The notes beneath the pieces were generated by a model. The model saw only the letters and a list, made by a program, of their open reading frames with translations, was not told where the DNA came from and ran no database searches. From positions 1-22,943 of the forward strand of contig DAONFA010000021.1 in assembly GCA_035403355.1 (NCBI GenBank): a stretch of DNA of 22,943 nt. Direction: 5' to 3'. Origin of the DNA: Candidatus Cloacimonas sp. (lineage in GTDB: Bacteria > Cloacimonadota > Cloacimonadia > Cloacimonadales > Cloacimonadaceae). This document shows, one piece after another, positions 14,316-22,888 of the stretch (within the stretch, counting starts at the first letter, position 1; every line of letters starts with the position of its first letter). The position numbers were made by a program, and so were the translations under genes.

Positions 14316-15083
14316 ATGGAACTAAACAAGGGTACTCGTAAACGCCGCGGTAATAGTCGTTATTACCTGTTCTTTTTCATTGCTCTTTCGGTTGTAGCTC
14401 TTTTGGGAACGAGTATCTGGTATGGCTTTACGCATATTGACCTCTTTACTTTGCAAAAAGTTTCCTTAACCGGTAATGAGGCAATACCCGATACATTAAT
14501 TTACAATATTACCAAGCCCTATCTGGGAATGAATTTATTGGCTATGCCCACGGCGGAGATAAAAGCCAAGGTGTTAACTCTTTCCCGAGTGAAAAGTGTG
14601 AAATTGCACAAACGGTTACCAGCCACATTGAAACTAAACATCAATGAACGCAAAGCGGCAATATATATAAAAACAATTGAAGGTGATTTACATCCAGTTG
14701 ATGCCGAAGGGATTGTTTTGATGAAGTATTCTCCCATTTATAGAGAAGATATGCCTATTTACAGCACTTATTTAAATAATCATCAAATCAAACCGGGATA
14801 TAAACTGAAAAATGAAGGACTGCAAAAGGTTTTACAATTGCACCAAAGGATTGCGAAAGAAGTTCCCGCTTTTCTTACCCAGATATCAGAATATTATTTA
14901 ATTGATAAAACGGTCTATATGATAGATGCGAAAACAGGGACGCGCATCATTCCTGCGCAGGAGGACTTAACAAAACAGCTTTCACGCTATCAGTTTGTTC
15001 AGGAAAATGGCAATATTAACAAAAACAGCGTAGTTGACCTGCGCTATAAAAATCAGGTTGTAGTTAAGGCAGGCAATAAATGA
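14316..15083 (+). CDS. ftsQ: cell division protein FtsQ
   Basis: Bitopic divisome protein that joins FtsL and FtsB and helps control FtsWI. The 255 residues comprise a basic cytoplasmic N-terminus (KGTRKRRGNSR), a membrane helix at about 17-38, a POTRA domain at about 44-112 (LQKVSLTGNEAIPDTL onward, ending with the RLPATLKLNINERKAA signature), and the periplasmic beta domain. No clear Shine-Dalgarno lies at normal spacing: the nearest, AAGAGG at 14293-14298, is 17 bases away. Expression may therefore be weak or depend on structure, and the real start is less certain than for its neighbours. The end overlaps ftsA by four bases. Confidence 0.9.
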   Translation: MELNKGTRKRRGNSRYYLFFFIALSVVALLGTSIWYGFTHIDLFTLQKVSLTGNEAIPDTLIYNITKPYLGMNLLAMPTAEIKAKVLTLSRVKSVKLHKRLPATLKLNINERKAAIYIKTIEGDLHPVDAEGIVLMKYSPIYREDMPIYSTYLNNHQIKPGYKLKNEGLQKVLQLHQRIAKEVPAFLTQISEYYLIDKTVYMIDAKTGTRIIPAQEDLTKQLSRYQFVQENGNINKNSVVDLRYKNQVVVKAGNK

Positions 15084-16351
15084 AACAATCTATTATAACC
15101 GCTTTGGATATCGGTTCTTCCAATGTTCGCTGTATCATTGCAAATGAAATTGGAGATGGACGGCTGGAAATATTAGGTATTGGTGATTACCCTTCCGAAG
15201 GTATTGAAGGAGGCATAGTTAAAGATATTCAAGCTCTTTCGGGTTGTGTGGCAAAAGCAATTTCCACTGCAGAAAAAGAAGGAAAGACCTCTGCCTCCAA
15301 TATTTACTGTAATATCACAGGTGAGCATATCCGAACTCAAATAGGGGATGGGCGTATTTCCATTCCTTCAGCAACTCCAAATGAACCTGGAGAAATTACG
15401 GAAGAACACATTGAACAGGTTATCAACGATGCTAAAAACAGCGTTAAAATTCAGAAAGGTCTGGAGAGATTTCGCATTTTACATGGCATCCCGCATAACT
15501 TTGTTATTGATAATCAGGATGATATACACAATCCCATAAATATGAACGGTTTTCATTTAATTGCCAAGGTCTATACGATATTGGCAGAATTAACTCCTTT
15601 GCGCAATTTAAGCAAGTGCATTCAACTGGCTGGTTATGAAATTAATCCCGAGAACTTTGTTCTTAATCATATAGCAGTTTCTGAGTCAGTGTTAAGTGAA
15701 GATGAACGTCGGTTGGGGGCTTTAGTTCTTGATATCGGAGGAGGAACTTGTGATTTGGCTATTTACAATCGCAGTTCCCTGGAGAAAATTTCAGTTATTC
15801 CGATGGCGGGAAAAAATATCACTGAAGACCTTGCAATAGGGCTTAAAACAACTTTGGGTAATGCCGAATACATTAAAGTGGAATATGGCAATGCTCTTGC
15901 CAGCAGCGTTGACCAAAGTGAAGAAATTGATGTGGAAGGTATCAGTGGACGCTCTGCCAGCCGCAAATCCAAATTTCTGGTTAGCCATGTTATTCAACAC
16001 CGGGTAGAAGAAATGCTTTCTCTCTGCTATACGAAAGCAAAGGAATTTTACACTCCGGAACTGGTTACATCGGGAATAATACTTTGCGGGGGAACAGCCA
16101 AACTGAAAAATATTGAGATAGTTTTAGCGGAAGCATTCAATCTCCATGTAAAAATTGCTACTCCAGACCTTTCCCGGTTGAACGGAATGATTAGCCGCTT
16201 GGAAGATCCGGCTTTTGCAACAGTTATCGGGATTTTATATTATGCGGCGGGTAAAAATAATGAGCATCCTGCAAAAGGTTTTGCTCTGCCCAATATTAAA
16301 GGAACAAAAATCATAGATAAAATGAAAAAAATACTCAAGGACTTTACCTAA
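15080..16351 (+). CDS. ftsA: cell division protein FtsA
   Basis: Actin-like ATPase that tethers FtsZ filaments to the membrane and recruits later divisome proteins. The 423 residues show phosphate-1 motif DIGSSNVRC at 10-18, the second phosphate motif LDIGGGTCDLAIY at about 217-229 and an adenosine-type ILCGGTAKL segment near 334. The N-terminal region between the first two motifs has the size expected for the SHS2/1C domain. The last 16 residues (KIIDKMKKILKDF) form an amphipathic helix like the FtsA membrane-targeting sequence. The start overlaps the ftsQ stop (ATGA), and ftsZ follows after 12 bases. Confidence 0.97.
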   Translation: MKQSIITALDIGSSNVRCIIANEIGDGRLEILGIGDYPSEGIEGGIVKDIQALSGCVAKAISTAEKEGKTSASNIYCNITGEHIRTQIGDGRISIPSATPNEPGEITEEHIEQVINDAKNSVKIQKGLERFRILHGIPHNFVIDNQDDIHNPINMNGFHLIAKVYTILAELTPLRNLSKCIQLAGYEINPENFVLNHIAVSESVLSEDERRLGALVLDIGGGTCDLAIYNRSSLEKISVIPMAGKNITEDLAIGLKTTLGNAEYIKVEYGNALASSVDQSEEIDVEGISGRSASRKSKFLVSHVIQHRVEEMLSLCYTKAKEFYTPELVTSGIILCGGTAKLKNIEIVLAEAFNLHVKIATPDLSRLNGMISRLEDPAFATVIGILYYAAGKNNEHPAKGFALPNIKGTKIIDKMKKILKDFT

Positions 16352-16363
16352 AAGGGGGATCAA

Positions 16364-17548
16364 ATGATTGAATTTGACGAAAAGCCAACCCAAATCGGAA
16401 CTAACATTAAAATTATCGGTGTAGGAGGTGCAGGCGGAAATGCTCTCAATACGATGATTGAGAACAACTTATACGGAGTGGAATTTATTGCTGCCAATAC
16501 CGATTCCCGAGACCTTGCCAAAAGCAAAGCCAATATGAAATTGCAGCTGGGAAAGAAACTTACCCGCGGTTTAGGAACAGGTGCCAATCCGGAACTTGGT
16601 GCCAGAAGCGCTGAAGAATCCAAAGAGGATATCAAAAGTAATCTGGACGGTGCGGATATGGTTTTTATTGCCGCAGGGATGGGTGGCGGAACAGGAACCG
16701 GAGCTGCCCCTATTATAGCTAAAATTGCTCGCGAAATGGGCATTTTAAGCTTTGGAATTGTAACCTCTCCTTTCCCCTTTGAGGGTAAAAAACGCGCTGA
16801 AAATGCTATGTATGGCATTAAACATATGCGTGAATTCGTGGATACTTTACTGGTTATTCCCAACGAAAAACTCTGCGAGTTATATTCAGATTTAACTTTA
16901 AAAGAAGCATTTGAAAAAGCTGATGATGTTCTATATGAAGCAGCCAGGGCTGTTAGCGATATTATTAATGTTACAGGTCTTATCAATGTAGATTTTGCTG
17001 ATGTGAAAGCTATTATGCAAAATATGGGCTATGCCTTAATCGGTAGCGGTATTGCCGAAGGTGATAATAGAGCTGTAAACGCAGCCAGAGCAGCTATTGA
17101 TAATCCCTTGTTAACCCATATCAACTTACAAGGTTGCCAATCACTATTACTTAATATCACTGCGGGTGCTGATATCCTGATGAGCGAATTTGATGAGGTG
17201 TCCAATGTTATCGTTAATGAAACAGGTAAAGCCGCTAATATCATTATGGGTATTATTCTGGATGATACTAAAAGCGGTAAAATTCAAGTTACCGTCATCG
17301 CCACGGGGCTGGAGAAAGAAGAAAAAGAACATACTATTGACTTTCCCGGTTTGCCCGAATTCGGTGATAAATCTGCTTCCGGAAGTAACTCTAACAAAGA
17401 GACAGATGCCGAAATTGAGGATATTTTTGCCCGCTTGAATATGAATCAGACACCTGCCAAGGAAGAAAAACAAGCAGCGGCTAATGAACCAACACGCATT
17501 CCTCCGCTTAAAACAGATGTCCCTTCTTTTTTAAGAGCGCTTGATTAA
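16364..17548 (+). CDS. ftsZ: cell division GTPase FtsZ
   Basis: Tubulin-like GTPase that forms the Z-ring. The 394 residues show GVGGAGGNA at 19-27, the tubulin signature GMGGGTGTG at 105-113, and the T7-loop NVDFAD at 208-213, whose two Asp residues serve GTP hydrolysis across the subunit interface. A variable, Glu/Lys-rich linker (about 325-375) precedes a C-terminal peptide ending in DVPSFLRALD, the conserved tail that binds FtsA. An AGGGGG ribosome binding site precedes the ATG. It is the last gene of the cluster and is followed by a strong terminator. Confidence 0.98.
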   Translation: MIEFDEKPTQIGTNIKIIGVGGAGGNALNTMIENNLYGVEFIAANTDSRDLAKSKANMKLQLGKKLTRGLGTGANPELGARSAEESKEDIKSNLDGADMVFIAAGMGGGTGTGAAPIIAKIAREMGILSFGIVTSPFPFEGKKRAENAMYGIKHMREFVDTLLVIPNEKLCELYSDLTLKEAFEKADDVLYEAARAVSDIINVTGLINVDFADVKAIMQNMGYALIGSGIAEGDNRAVNAARAAIDNPLLTHINLQGCQSLLLNITAGADILMSEFDEVSNVIVNETGKAANIIMGIILDDTKSGKIQVTVIATGLEKEEKEHTIDFPGLPEFGDKSASGSNSNKETDAEIEDIFARLNMNQTPAKEEKQAAANEPTRIPPLKTDVPSFLRALD

Positions 17549-17613
17549 AATTTTATAAACGCTTCATCATAAACTCCTCCTTGTTTATGTGAAACAAAAG
17601 TCCAAAGCTCACT

Positions 17614-17647
17614 AACCGTCAGCACCCCCCGCTGACGGTTTTTTTTT
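17614..17647 (+). terminator. intrinsic terminator of the dcw operon
   Basis: AACCGTCAGC (17614-17623) and GCTGACGGTT (17631-17640) make a perfect 10-bp GC-containing stem with a seven-base loop, and the stem runs into a nine-T tract (17639-17647). It sits 65 bp after the ftsZ stop in the convergent gap with uvrC. On the minus strand the hairpin has no following T-run, so I see no equally good terminator for uvrC. A weaker TTGTTT/AAACAA dyad lies at 17581-17597. Confidence 0.9.
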
Positions 17648-17723
17648 ATTATCAAAATTATGGCGAGATTGTGTCCCCTGAGGAAATCTGCAGGAAACCT
17701 ATAATCCTTCAATACCTACCGGC

Positions 17724-19541
17724 TTAGTTTTGATTATCTTCCTGATGAAAGTGGTTATATATTTGGATGGCAGTTTTAGAGCCGATTCCTTTGATATTAG
17801 TTAAAGTTGTGATATCTGCCTTAGCGATGTTTTCTACGCTGCTCAGTTCTTTCAGCAGCAGAAATTTATTTTTTTCCCCGATGCCCGGAATGTTTTCCAA
17901 AGTGCTTTCCAATGTTCTTTGCGAGCGTCTTTTGCGGTGTAAGGAAAGGGCAAAACGGTGTGCTTCATCGCGGATAGCAATTAATAAGCGCAATGCGGAA
18001 GAAGAACGGGGTAATATGAGTGATTGTTCATTTCCCGGGATAAAGACCTCTTCGGCTCTTTTCGCTAAAGAAATAAGGTAGATATCTTCTTTTCCCGAAA
18101 TTTGAAGGATTTGCTTGCTGGCAGAAAGTTGTCCTTTTCCTCCATCTATAACGATCAGGTCTGGCTTCATACCTGGTTCTTTTTCGGTTTCCTTTAAAAA
18201 ACGAGTCATTGTTTCCTGCATTGCAGCAAAGTCATTTTGGGTTTCTATGCTGCGAATAATGAAGTGGCGGTAATATTTCTTTTTGCTTTTGCCGTTTTCA
18301 AAGAAGACAGCTGAGGAAACAGTATCACTGCCCTGGATGGTGGAGATATCCATACAGACAATTTTACGAGGTAGTTTAGGCAATTTTAAGGCCTCTTTCA
18401 GTTCCTGCACAGGGAATATTGTACGATTGGCTTTTCTTAAATATGCCAGTTTACCTTCTTCCACGATATTGAAGGCATTGCGTTTTGCCATAGCGATTAG
18501 TTTGGTCTTTTCGCCGCGTTGAGGTATCTGTAATTTATTTCCCAGCCAGGAATTCAGTTTATCCATCTCTTTAGGGGCGAAGGGTAGCAGAACTTCTTCC
18601 GGCATTTCATCTTTATCCGTATAGTAGAGCTGCAAAAAGCTTGCCAGAATGCTATCGGGCTCATCATAGTCCAAATTGGCAAGAGGGTAGTTTTCCTGAT
18701 GAATAATAGCTCCGTTATTCATTTTCAGAACTACGCAGACGGCTTTTTTCTCTTCCTGGTAAAAACCGATAATATCAATATTCCTGCCTTCAACATTATA
18801 TACGGACTGGCGTTTCTGAATTCGTTCAATGGCAATTATCCGGTCACGGTATTTTGCTGCATCCTCAAAACGAAGCTCTTCGGAGGCATTTTGCATTTCT
18901 ATGCGCAGTTCGTCTAAAATTTCTGCATAGCGTCCACTAAAAAAACGCAATAGCTGATTAACGGTTTGAGCATAATGGGCTTGACTAATGTAACCGACGC
19001 AGGGAGCGGAACATTTACCCAGTTGATAATTTATACAGGGTTGCTTATAATTGGTTTTGGGAATATTCCGATTACAGCTGCGCAGAGGGAAAATCCATTC
19101 CAAATTGCGTAAAGTATTTCGTAAATAGCGAACTTCTGTGTAAGGACCGAAATATTTGGCATTATCTTTTTGCAAATCGCGAGTAATAAAAATGCGAGGG
19201 AAGGGTTCATTTACCGTTATTTTCACGAAAGGATAGCGTTTATCGTCCTTCAACATAATATTATATTTAGGACGGTAACGCTTAATTAAAGTTGCTTCCA
19301 GGATGAAGGCATCGGCTTCGCTATTAGTAATTATATAATCTAAAGATGCGATATTTTTTATCAGTTGTCTCGTTTTAAGGTCTTTACCAGCAGGATTGAG
19401 ATAATTTTTAATGCGATGTTTCAGGTTTAGTGCTTTGCCCACATAGATTATGGTTTCTTCTTTATCTTTCCAGATATAAACTCCGGGCAGTTCAGGTAGC
19501 AAAGCCAGTTTTGTTTCTATTTCTTCAGAAAACGATGGCAT
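17724..19541 (-). CDS. uvrC: excinuclease ABC subunit UvrC
   Basis: Dual-incision nuclease of nucleotide excision repair, acting with UvrA and UvrB. The 605 residues contain a GIY-YIG domain at about 14-95 (GVYIW then IIYVGKALNLKHRIKNYL). A four-Cys cluster follows (C156, C169, C177, C181), whose spacing matches the iron-sulfur ligands reported for UvrC. Next are a UVR helix pair near 205-240 (LRFEDAAKYRDRI), the RNase H-like nuclease domain (DISTIQGSDTVSSAV, then VIDGGKGQLSA), and a helix-hairpin-helix tail (NIPGIGEKNK and NIKGIGSKTA). The start lies 25 bases inside the murJ 3' end, preceded only by a weak GCGGGT. It is last in the minus-strand operon and converges on ftsZ. Confidence 0.98.
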   Translation of the reverse strand: MPSFSEEIETKLALLPELPGVYIWKDKEETIIYVGKALNLKHRIKNYLNPAGKDLKTRQLIKNIASLDYIITNSEADAFILEATLIKRYRPKYNIMLKDDKRYPFVKITVNEPFPRIFITRDLQKDNAKYFGPYTEVRYLRNTLRNLEWIFPLRSCNRNIPKTNYKQPCINYQLGKCSAPCVGYISQAHYAQTVNQLLRFFSGRYAEILDELRIEMQNASEELRFEDAAKYRDRIIAIERIQKRQSVYNVEGRNIDIIGFYQEEKKAVCVVLKMNNGAIIHQENYPLANLDYDEPDSILASFLQLYYTDKDEMPEEVLLPFAPKEMDKLNSWLGNKLQIPQRGEKTKLIAMAKRNAFNIVEEGKLAYLRKANRTIFPVQELKEALKLPKLPRKIVCMDISTIQGSDTVSSAVFFENGKSKKKYYRHFIIRSIETQNDFAAMQETMTRFLKETEKEPGMKPDLIVIDGGKGQLSASKQILQISGKEDIYLISLAKRAEEVFIPGNEQSLILPRSSSALRLLIAIRDEAHRFALSLHRKRRSQRTLESTLENIPGIGEKNKFLLLKELSSVENIAKADITTLTNIKGIGSKTAIQIYNHFHQEDNQN

Positions 19542-21091
19542 AATTTTTTACCCGCTTGTGTGATGTAGTCAATTTTAATCAGCATTCCAACAAGGTAAAA
19601 TATAACGAAGGTAAAAACGGAAAGAATGGCATCTCTAATAAGTAAAGGAACTCTACCCGAAACAGGAAACAGATAACAACCGCAGCGCAGAAGGAAATAA
19701 AGAAAAACGCAAATCAAAAGGGTTTTAGCGATGTTTATCAATATCCCGGAAAAGGAAATCTCGGGCATTTTCTTTTTAATTAAAGACATCAGCAAGAAAT
19801 AATTTACACAAGCCGTTATGGAAGTAGCAAGAGCTAAACCCCGATGCGCCATAAATTGCATTAAGACAAAGTTCAGCACAATGTTCAAAGCTACCATTCC
19901 CGCAGCAATTTTTACAGGTGTTTTGGTATCTTTATAGGCATAAAAGACAGGAGTAACGGTTTGATTTAAACTATAGAAAATTAAGCCCAGCGAATAGAAA
20001 ATAAGCGCCTGAGAAGTCATCCAGACAGCTTTTTCCTTGAATGCTCCACTTTGAAATAAGATGCGGACAAAATCCTCCCCTAACGCTATGATGATTGTAG
20101 TTACAGGGAGCATAATATAGGCAAGATTCAAACCGGTAAAACGAATACTTTCCGAAAGCTCATCGTAATGCTTAGTAGAAACACAGCGGGAATAAAAAGG
20201 TAAAACAGCAGTACCGGTTGAAATGCCGAAAATTCCTAACGGAAATTGCATTAAACGATTACCAAAATTGAGAGCGGTGATAGATCCAATCGGTAGAAAG
20301 GATGCCATTAACGAATCGGCGATTAAATTGATTTCCCGAATGCCAATTCCAATCATACTGGGAATAAAGCGTTTCCATAAAAGAACTATTGCCTCGGAAC
20401 CAAACTTAAGGTATATTGCCCATCGGTAACCAATCTTTTTTAGATAGGGCAGATTGATTACGGTTTGAAAAAAACCGCCTATTATAACACCCCAACCAGC
20501 CCAAATAATTAGCTCCTCACCAGTAACTTTTAACACAAAATAGGGAATTAGAACGGTTGCCATCATTCCGATATTTAATAAAGCAGAAGAAAGCCCGGTC
20601 ATAAAAAAATAGTTATGAGAATTTAAAATTGCGATGAAGGTGGAGGATAAACCGATAAAAAACAGATAAGGGAAAATGATACGGGTTAGTTTGATAGCCA
20701 AAATCTTAGTTTGCATCGCCAAACCAGGATAGAGACACTTTACAATTAACGGAGCAAGGGCTATTCCCAAGATAGTTAAGAGGCAAAGGATAAGGGTTAA
20801 AACACTTAGTAGATTTAAAGCGAATTTTATCTGCTCTTCTTCATTCTGTTTTACTTTAATATCGTTATAAATAGGCACAAAAGCAGTTGAAAGAGCTCCT
20901 TCACCAAAAAGACGCCTTAATAAATTAGGAATATTATAGCCCACATTAAAAGCATCATTCAGATAGGTTGTGCCAAAGAAAAAAGCCATCACCTGGTCAC
21001 GAATCAGACCTAAAATACGGCTGAGAAAAACACCTATAGACATAACGCTGATGTTTTTTGCCAAAGTCCGATGCGTGCCCTTAGTTTCCAT
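19517..21091 (-). CDS. murJ: lipid II flippase MurJ
   Basis: MOP-superfamily membrane protein that moves lipid II across the inner membrane. The 524 residues are hydrophobic with about 14 helices. The N-terminal signature is clear: SRILGLIRDQVMAFFFG at about 24-40, then DAFNVGYNIPNLLRRLFGEGALSTAFVPIY at about 46-75, with the charged residues that line the MurJ cavity. The start codon directly follows the holB stop with no gap, so translation is probably coupled. It completes the lipid II route whose synthesis and use are encoded by the convergent dcw cluster, although it is transcribed with DNA replication and repair genes. Confidence 0.96.
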   Translation of the reverse strand: METKGTHRTLAKNISVMSIGVFLSRILGLIRDQVMAFFFGTTYLNDAFNVGYNIPNLLRRLFGEGALSTAFVPIYNDIKVKQNEEEQIKFALNLLSVLTLILCLLTILGIALAPLIVKCLYPGLAMQTKILAIKLTRIIFPYLFFIGLSSTFIAILNSHNYFFMTGLSSALLNIGMMATVLIPYFVLKVTGEELIIWAGWGVIIGGFFQTVINLPYLKKIGYRWAIYLKFGSEAIVLLWKRFIPSMIGIGIREINLIADSLMASFLPIGSITALNFGNRLMQFPLGIFGISTGTAVLPFYSRCVSTKHYDELSESIRFTGLNLAYIMLPVTTIIIALGEDFVRILFQSGAFKEKAVWMTSQALIFYSLGLIFYSLNQTVTPVFYAYKDTKTPVKIAAGMVALNIVLNFVLMQFMAHRGLALATSITACVNYFLLMSLIKKKMPEISFSGILINIAKTLLICVFLYFLLRCGCYLFPVSGRVPLLIRDAILSVFTFVIFYLVGMLIKIDYITQAGKKLCHRFLKK

Positions 21092-22204
21092 TTATGGATT
21101 AAGCAGATGCTTACAGTGTAAATACAGATTGGTCATTATTAAGTTCAAATTTACATTGCCTTCAATTTTCCGATTGAGGTCTTCCAGAAAGAGCAGGAAA
21201 TCATAAAGGCGATCAGCTATACCGGAATGTTTTATTGCAATTGGCTGCAAAATATCTATTTTATCAATATTGGTAATTTCCGCTGCAGGATTCATACTTA
21301 GGGCTCCTAAGTCACTGGCAAAAACCCTGATATATTTCAGCAAATCAATTATCTGGTCTTTCGTTTGATATTTCTTATTTACATCTGCCAATTCCAAATA
21401 GCCCAAATCATTTTCATTATCGGCTAAAGAAAATAGGGATAGAGCCCAATTACTGGAGAGGGATTCACTTTCAGACGCAATCCGGATGGCTGTTTTCAGG
21501 TTCCCTGAACTAATTCGGGATGCAGTTCTTGCTATAGCAGCGTTTATTTCAAAATCAACAGTAAGAATTTCTTCAATAACACCGCGGGTTAATGGCTTAA
21601 AATATACTGGCTGTATGCGGGAAAGAATAGTTGGTAAAATCATTGCCAGGCGTTCAGTGAGGAGAATGATAATGGTCTGTTCAGGTGGCTCTTCCAATGT
21701 TTTCAAAAAGGCATTGGCAGTAGCATTATTCATCATATCAGCATCTTCAATAATCACAATCCGGTATTTTGCTTCATGAATGGAAAGTTCCAGCCGCTTA
21801 TTCAGCAGAGAAATACTTTCTTTACGAATTTCCGTTGTTTCCTTAAAGAAAAAATCCACCCAGGGGGTGTTTCTTTTATTATCCAGATATGCCTGATATT
21901 GTTTCAGCACATCGTTGTTTTTAATTTCTCCTTCCGGAGTTAGATTCAAATTGGGAGTGGGGAAGAGGTAAATAAAATCAGGATGCTCCAGTTGTAAAAA
22001 TTTATGACAGGAATCACATTTGCCGCACGGCTTTACTGTATTGCTTGCTGTGCAGTTAACTGCCATCCCGAAATATAAAGCAGTGGTAAATTTTCCAACC
22101 CCATCACTACCATAAAAAAGATATGCCTGAGCAATACGGTCATTTTCCATTGCCTTATGTAAAAGCTCTAAGGCGTTTTCCTGCCCTTTTATCTTTTGTA
22201 ACAT
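21092..22204 (-). CDS. holB: DNA polymerase III delta' subunit (clamp loader)
   Basis: AAA+ clamp-loader subunit. The 370 residues show an intact Walker A loop, GSDGVGKFT at 32-40, and a zinc-binding set (C51, then C60-x2-C63-x2-C66). A Walker-B-like IIEDADMMNNATANAFLKTLEEPP segment lies near 152-175, followed by a LSRIQPVYF segment where clamp loaders usually carry SRC. Here the Cys is Ile. The domain order and the length, close to 330-370, fit delta' better than the longer DnaX. An insert rich in Asn and Pro (about 82-110) follows the zinc motif. The start follows the GNAT stop with no gap, and murJ follows with no gap. Confidence 0.9.
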   Translation of the reverse strand: MLQKIKGQENALELLHKAMENDRIAQAYLFYGSDGVGKFTTALYFGMAVNCTASNTVKPCGKCDSCHKFLQLEHPDFIYLFPTPNLNLTPEGEIKNNDVLKQYQAYLDNKRNTPWVDFFFKETTEIRKESISLLNKRLELSIHEAKYRIVIIEDADMMNNATANAFLKTLEEPPEQTIIILLTERLAMILPTILSRIQPVYFKPLTRGVIEEILTVDFEINAAIARTASRISSGNLKTAIRIASESESLSSNWALSLFSLADNENDLGYLELADVNKKYQTKDQIIDLLKYIRVFASDLGALSMNPAAEITNIDKIDILQPIAIKHSGIADRLYDFLLFLEDLNRKIEGNVNLNLIMTNLYLHCKHLLNP

Positions 22205-22810
22205 TTATACAATGCTAATTTTGCTGCGTCCCGCTTCATCACTTATACTGTAAGCAAAGACCTTTTTAATGTAAGGGCTGGTAAATTCACTGGCAAGCAT
22301 ATCATATAAATACACATCGTGGTATTTTCCCGATACAAACATAAATTCTCTTTGCACTCCAATCTTCTTAAAACCGATTTTTTCATAACAACGAATAGCG
22401 CGCTTATTATAGGACATTACGGATAAGTATATATTATGCAGATTCAAGATATTAAACGCAAAATCCAAAAGCAGATTTATTGCTTCTGCTCCAATACCTT
22501 GATTCCAAAAGGTTTTTTCACCGATAAATATGCCTAAGGACGCATTCCTGTGCACCTGTGAAACATTATGAATACCGCAATTACCAATCACTTTATTGGT
22601 ATCTTTTTCCACTATGGCAAAGATGTGTTCTTCATCCATCAATTTACGCAGTAAAATACCTTCCTTATCAATATCTAAAACTGTATCCGAAAGGGTTACA
22701 AACTGCCCTATCTCCATATCATTCAGCCATTCTGTGTATTTTTCCACATCGTCCATACAAACCGGGGAAAGATAACACTTTTCGCCAAGCAGCTTACGAT
22801 AATACTTCAT
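22205..22810 (-). CDS. GNAT family N-acetyltransferase (RimJ/RimL-like)
   Basis: Acetyl-CoA-dependent N-acetyltransferase of the Acetyltransf_3 type; the substrate cannot be read from sequence. The 201 residues show a YLSPVCMDDVEKYTEWLND N-terminus, a GNCGIHNV strand near 76-83, the acetyl-CoA pyrophosphate loop NQGIGAEA at 103-110, then the NKRAIRCYEKIGFKKIG segment near 139-155, typical of motif B. The last 25 or so residues, after YLYDML, have no motif I recognise. The ribosome binding site GGAG (22817-22820, minus strand) lies inside the 55-bp repeat. The next gene starts directly after the stop, so it is the first gene of the four-gene run seen here, although the operon may begin further upstream. 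Confidence 0.9.
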   Translation of the reverse strand: MKYYRKLLGEKCYLSPVCMDDVEKYTEWLNDMEIGQFVTLSDTVLDIDKEGILLRKLMDEEHIFAIVEKDTNKVIGNCGIHNVSQVHRNASLGIFIGEKTFWNQGIGAEAINLLLDFAFNILNLHNIYLSVMSYNKRAIRCYEKIGFKKIGVQREFMFVSGKYHDVYLYDMLASEFTSPYIKKVFAYSISDEAGRSKISIV

Positions 22811-22813
22811 TTC

Positions 22814-22888
22814 TTACTCCTTTTTTAGTTTGAGGTCTATTAAACCCTGTTTGCCAATCAATGAGTTCAGCGGGTTCAATGCTGAATC
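22814..22888 (-). pseudogene. out-of-frame relic of the upstream gene's 3' end
   Basis: Read on the minus strand from 22888, 24 codons (beginning DSALNPLNS, ending LKLKKE) run to a TAA at 22814-22816. They repeat the end of the partial gene at 22887-22943, but in a frame shifted by one, because the repeat period is 73 bp. This looks like the original 3' end of that gene, now left behind as spacer that still supplies the GNAT ribosome binding site. Confidence 0.5.

Noticed and set aside
16360..16986. 208-codon minus-strand frame opposite ftsZ
   Set aside because: Shadow of ftsZ. The coding strand carries the full FtsZ motif set.
17581..17597. Terminator at the TTGTTT/AAACAA dyad
   Set aside because: Weak AT-only stem with no T-run. 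The strong hairpin at 17614-17647 is the evident terminator.
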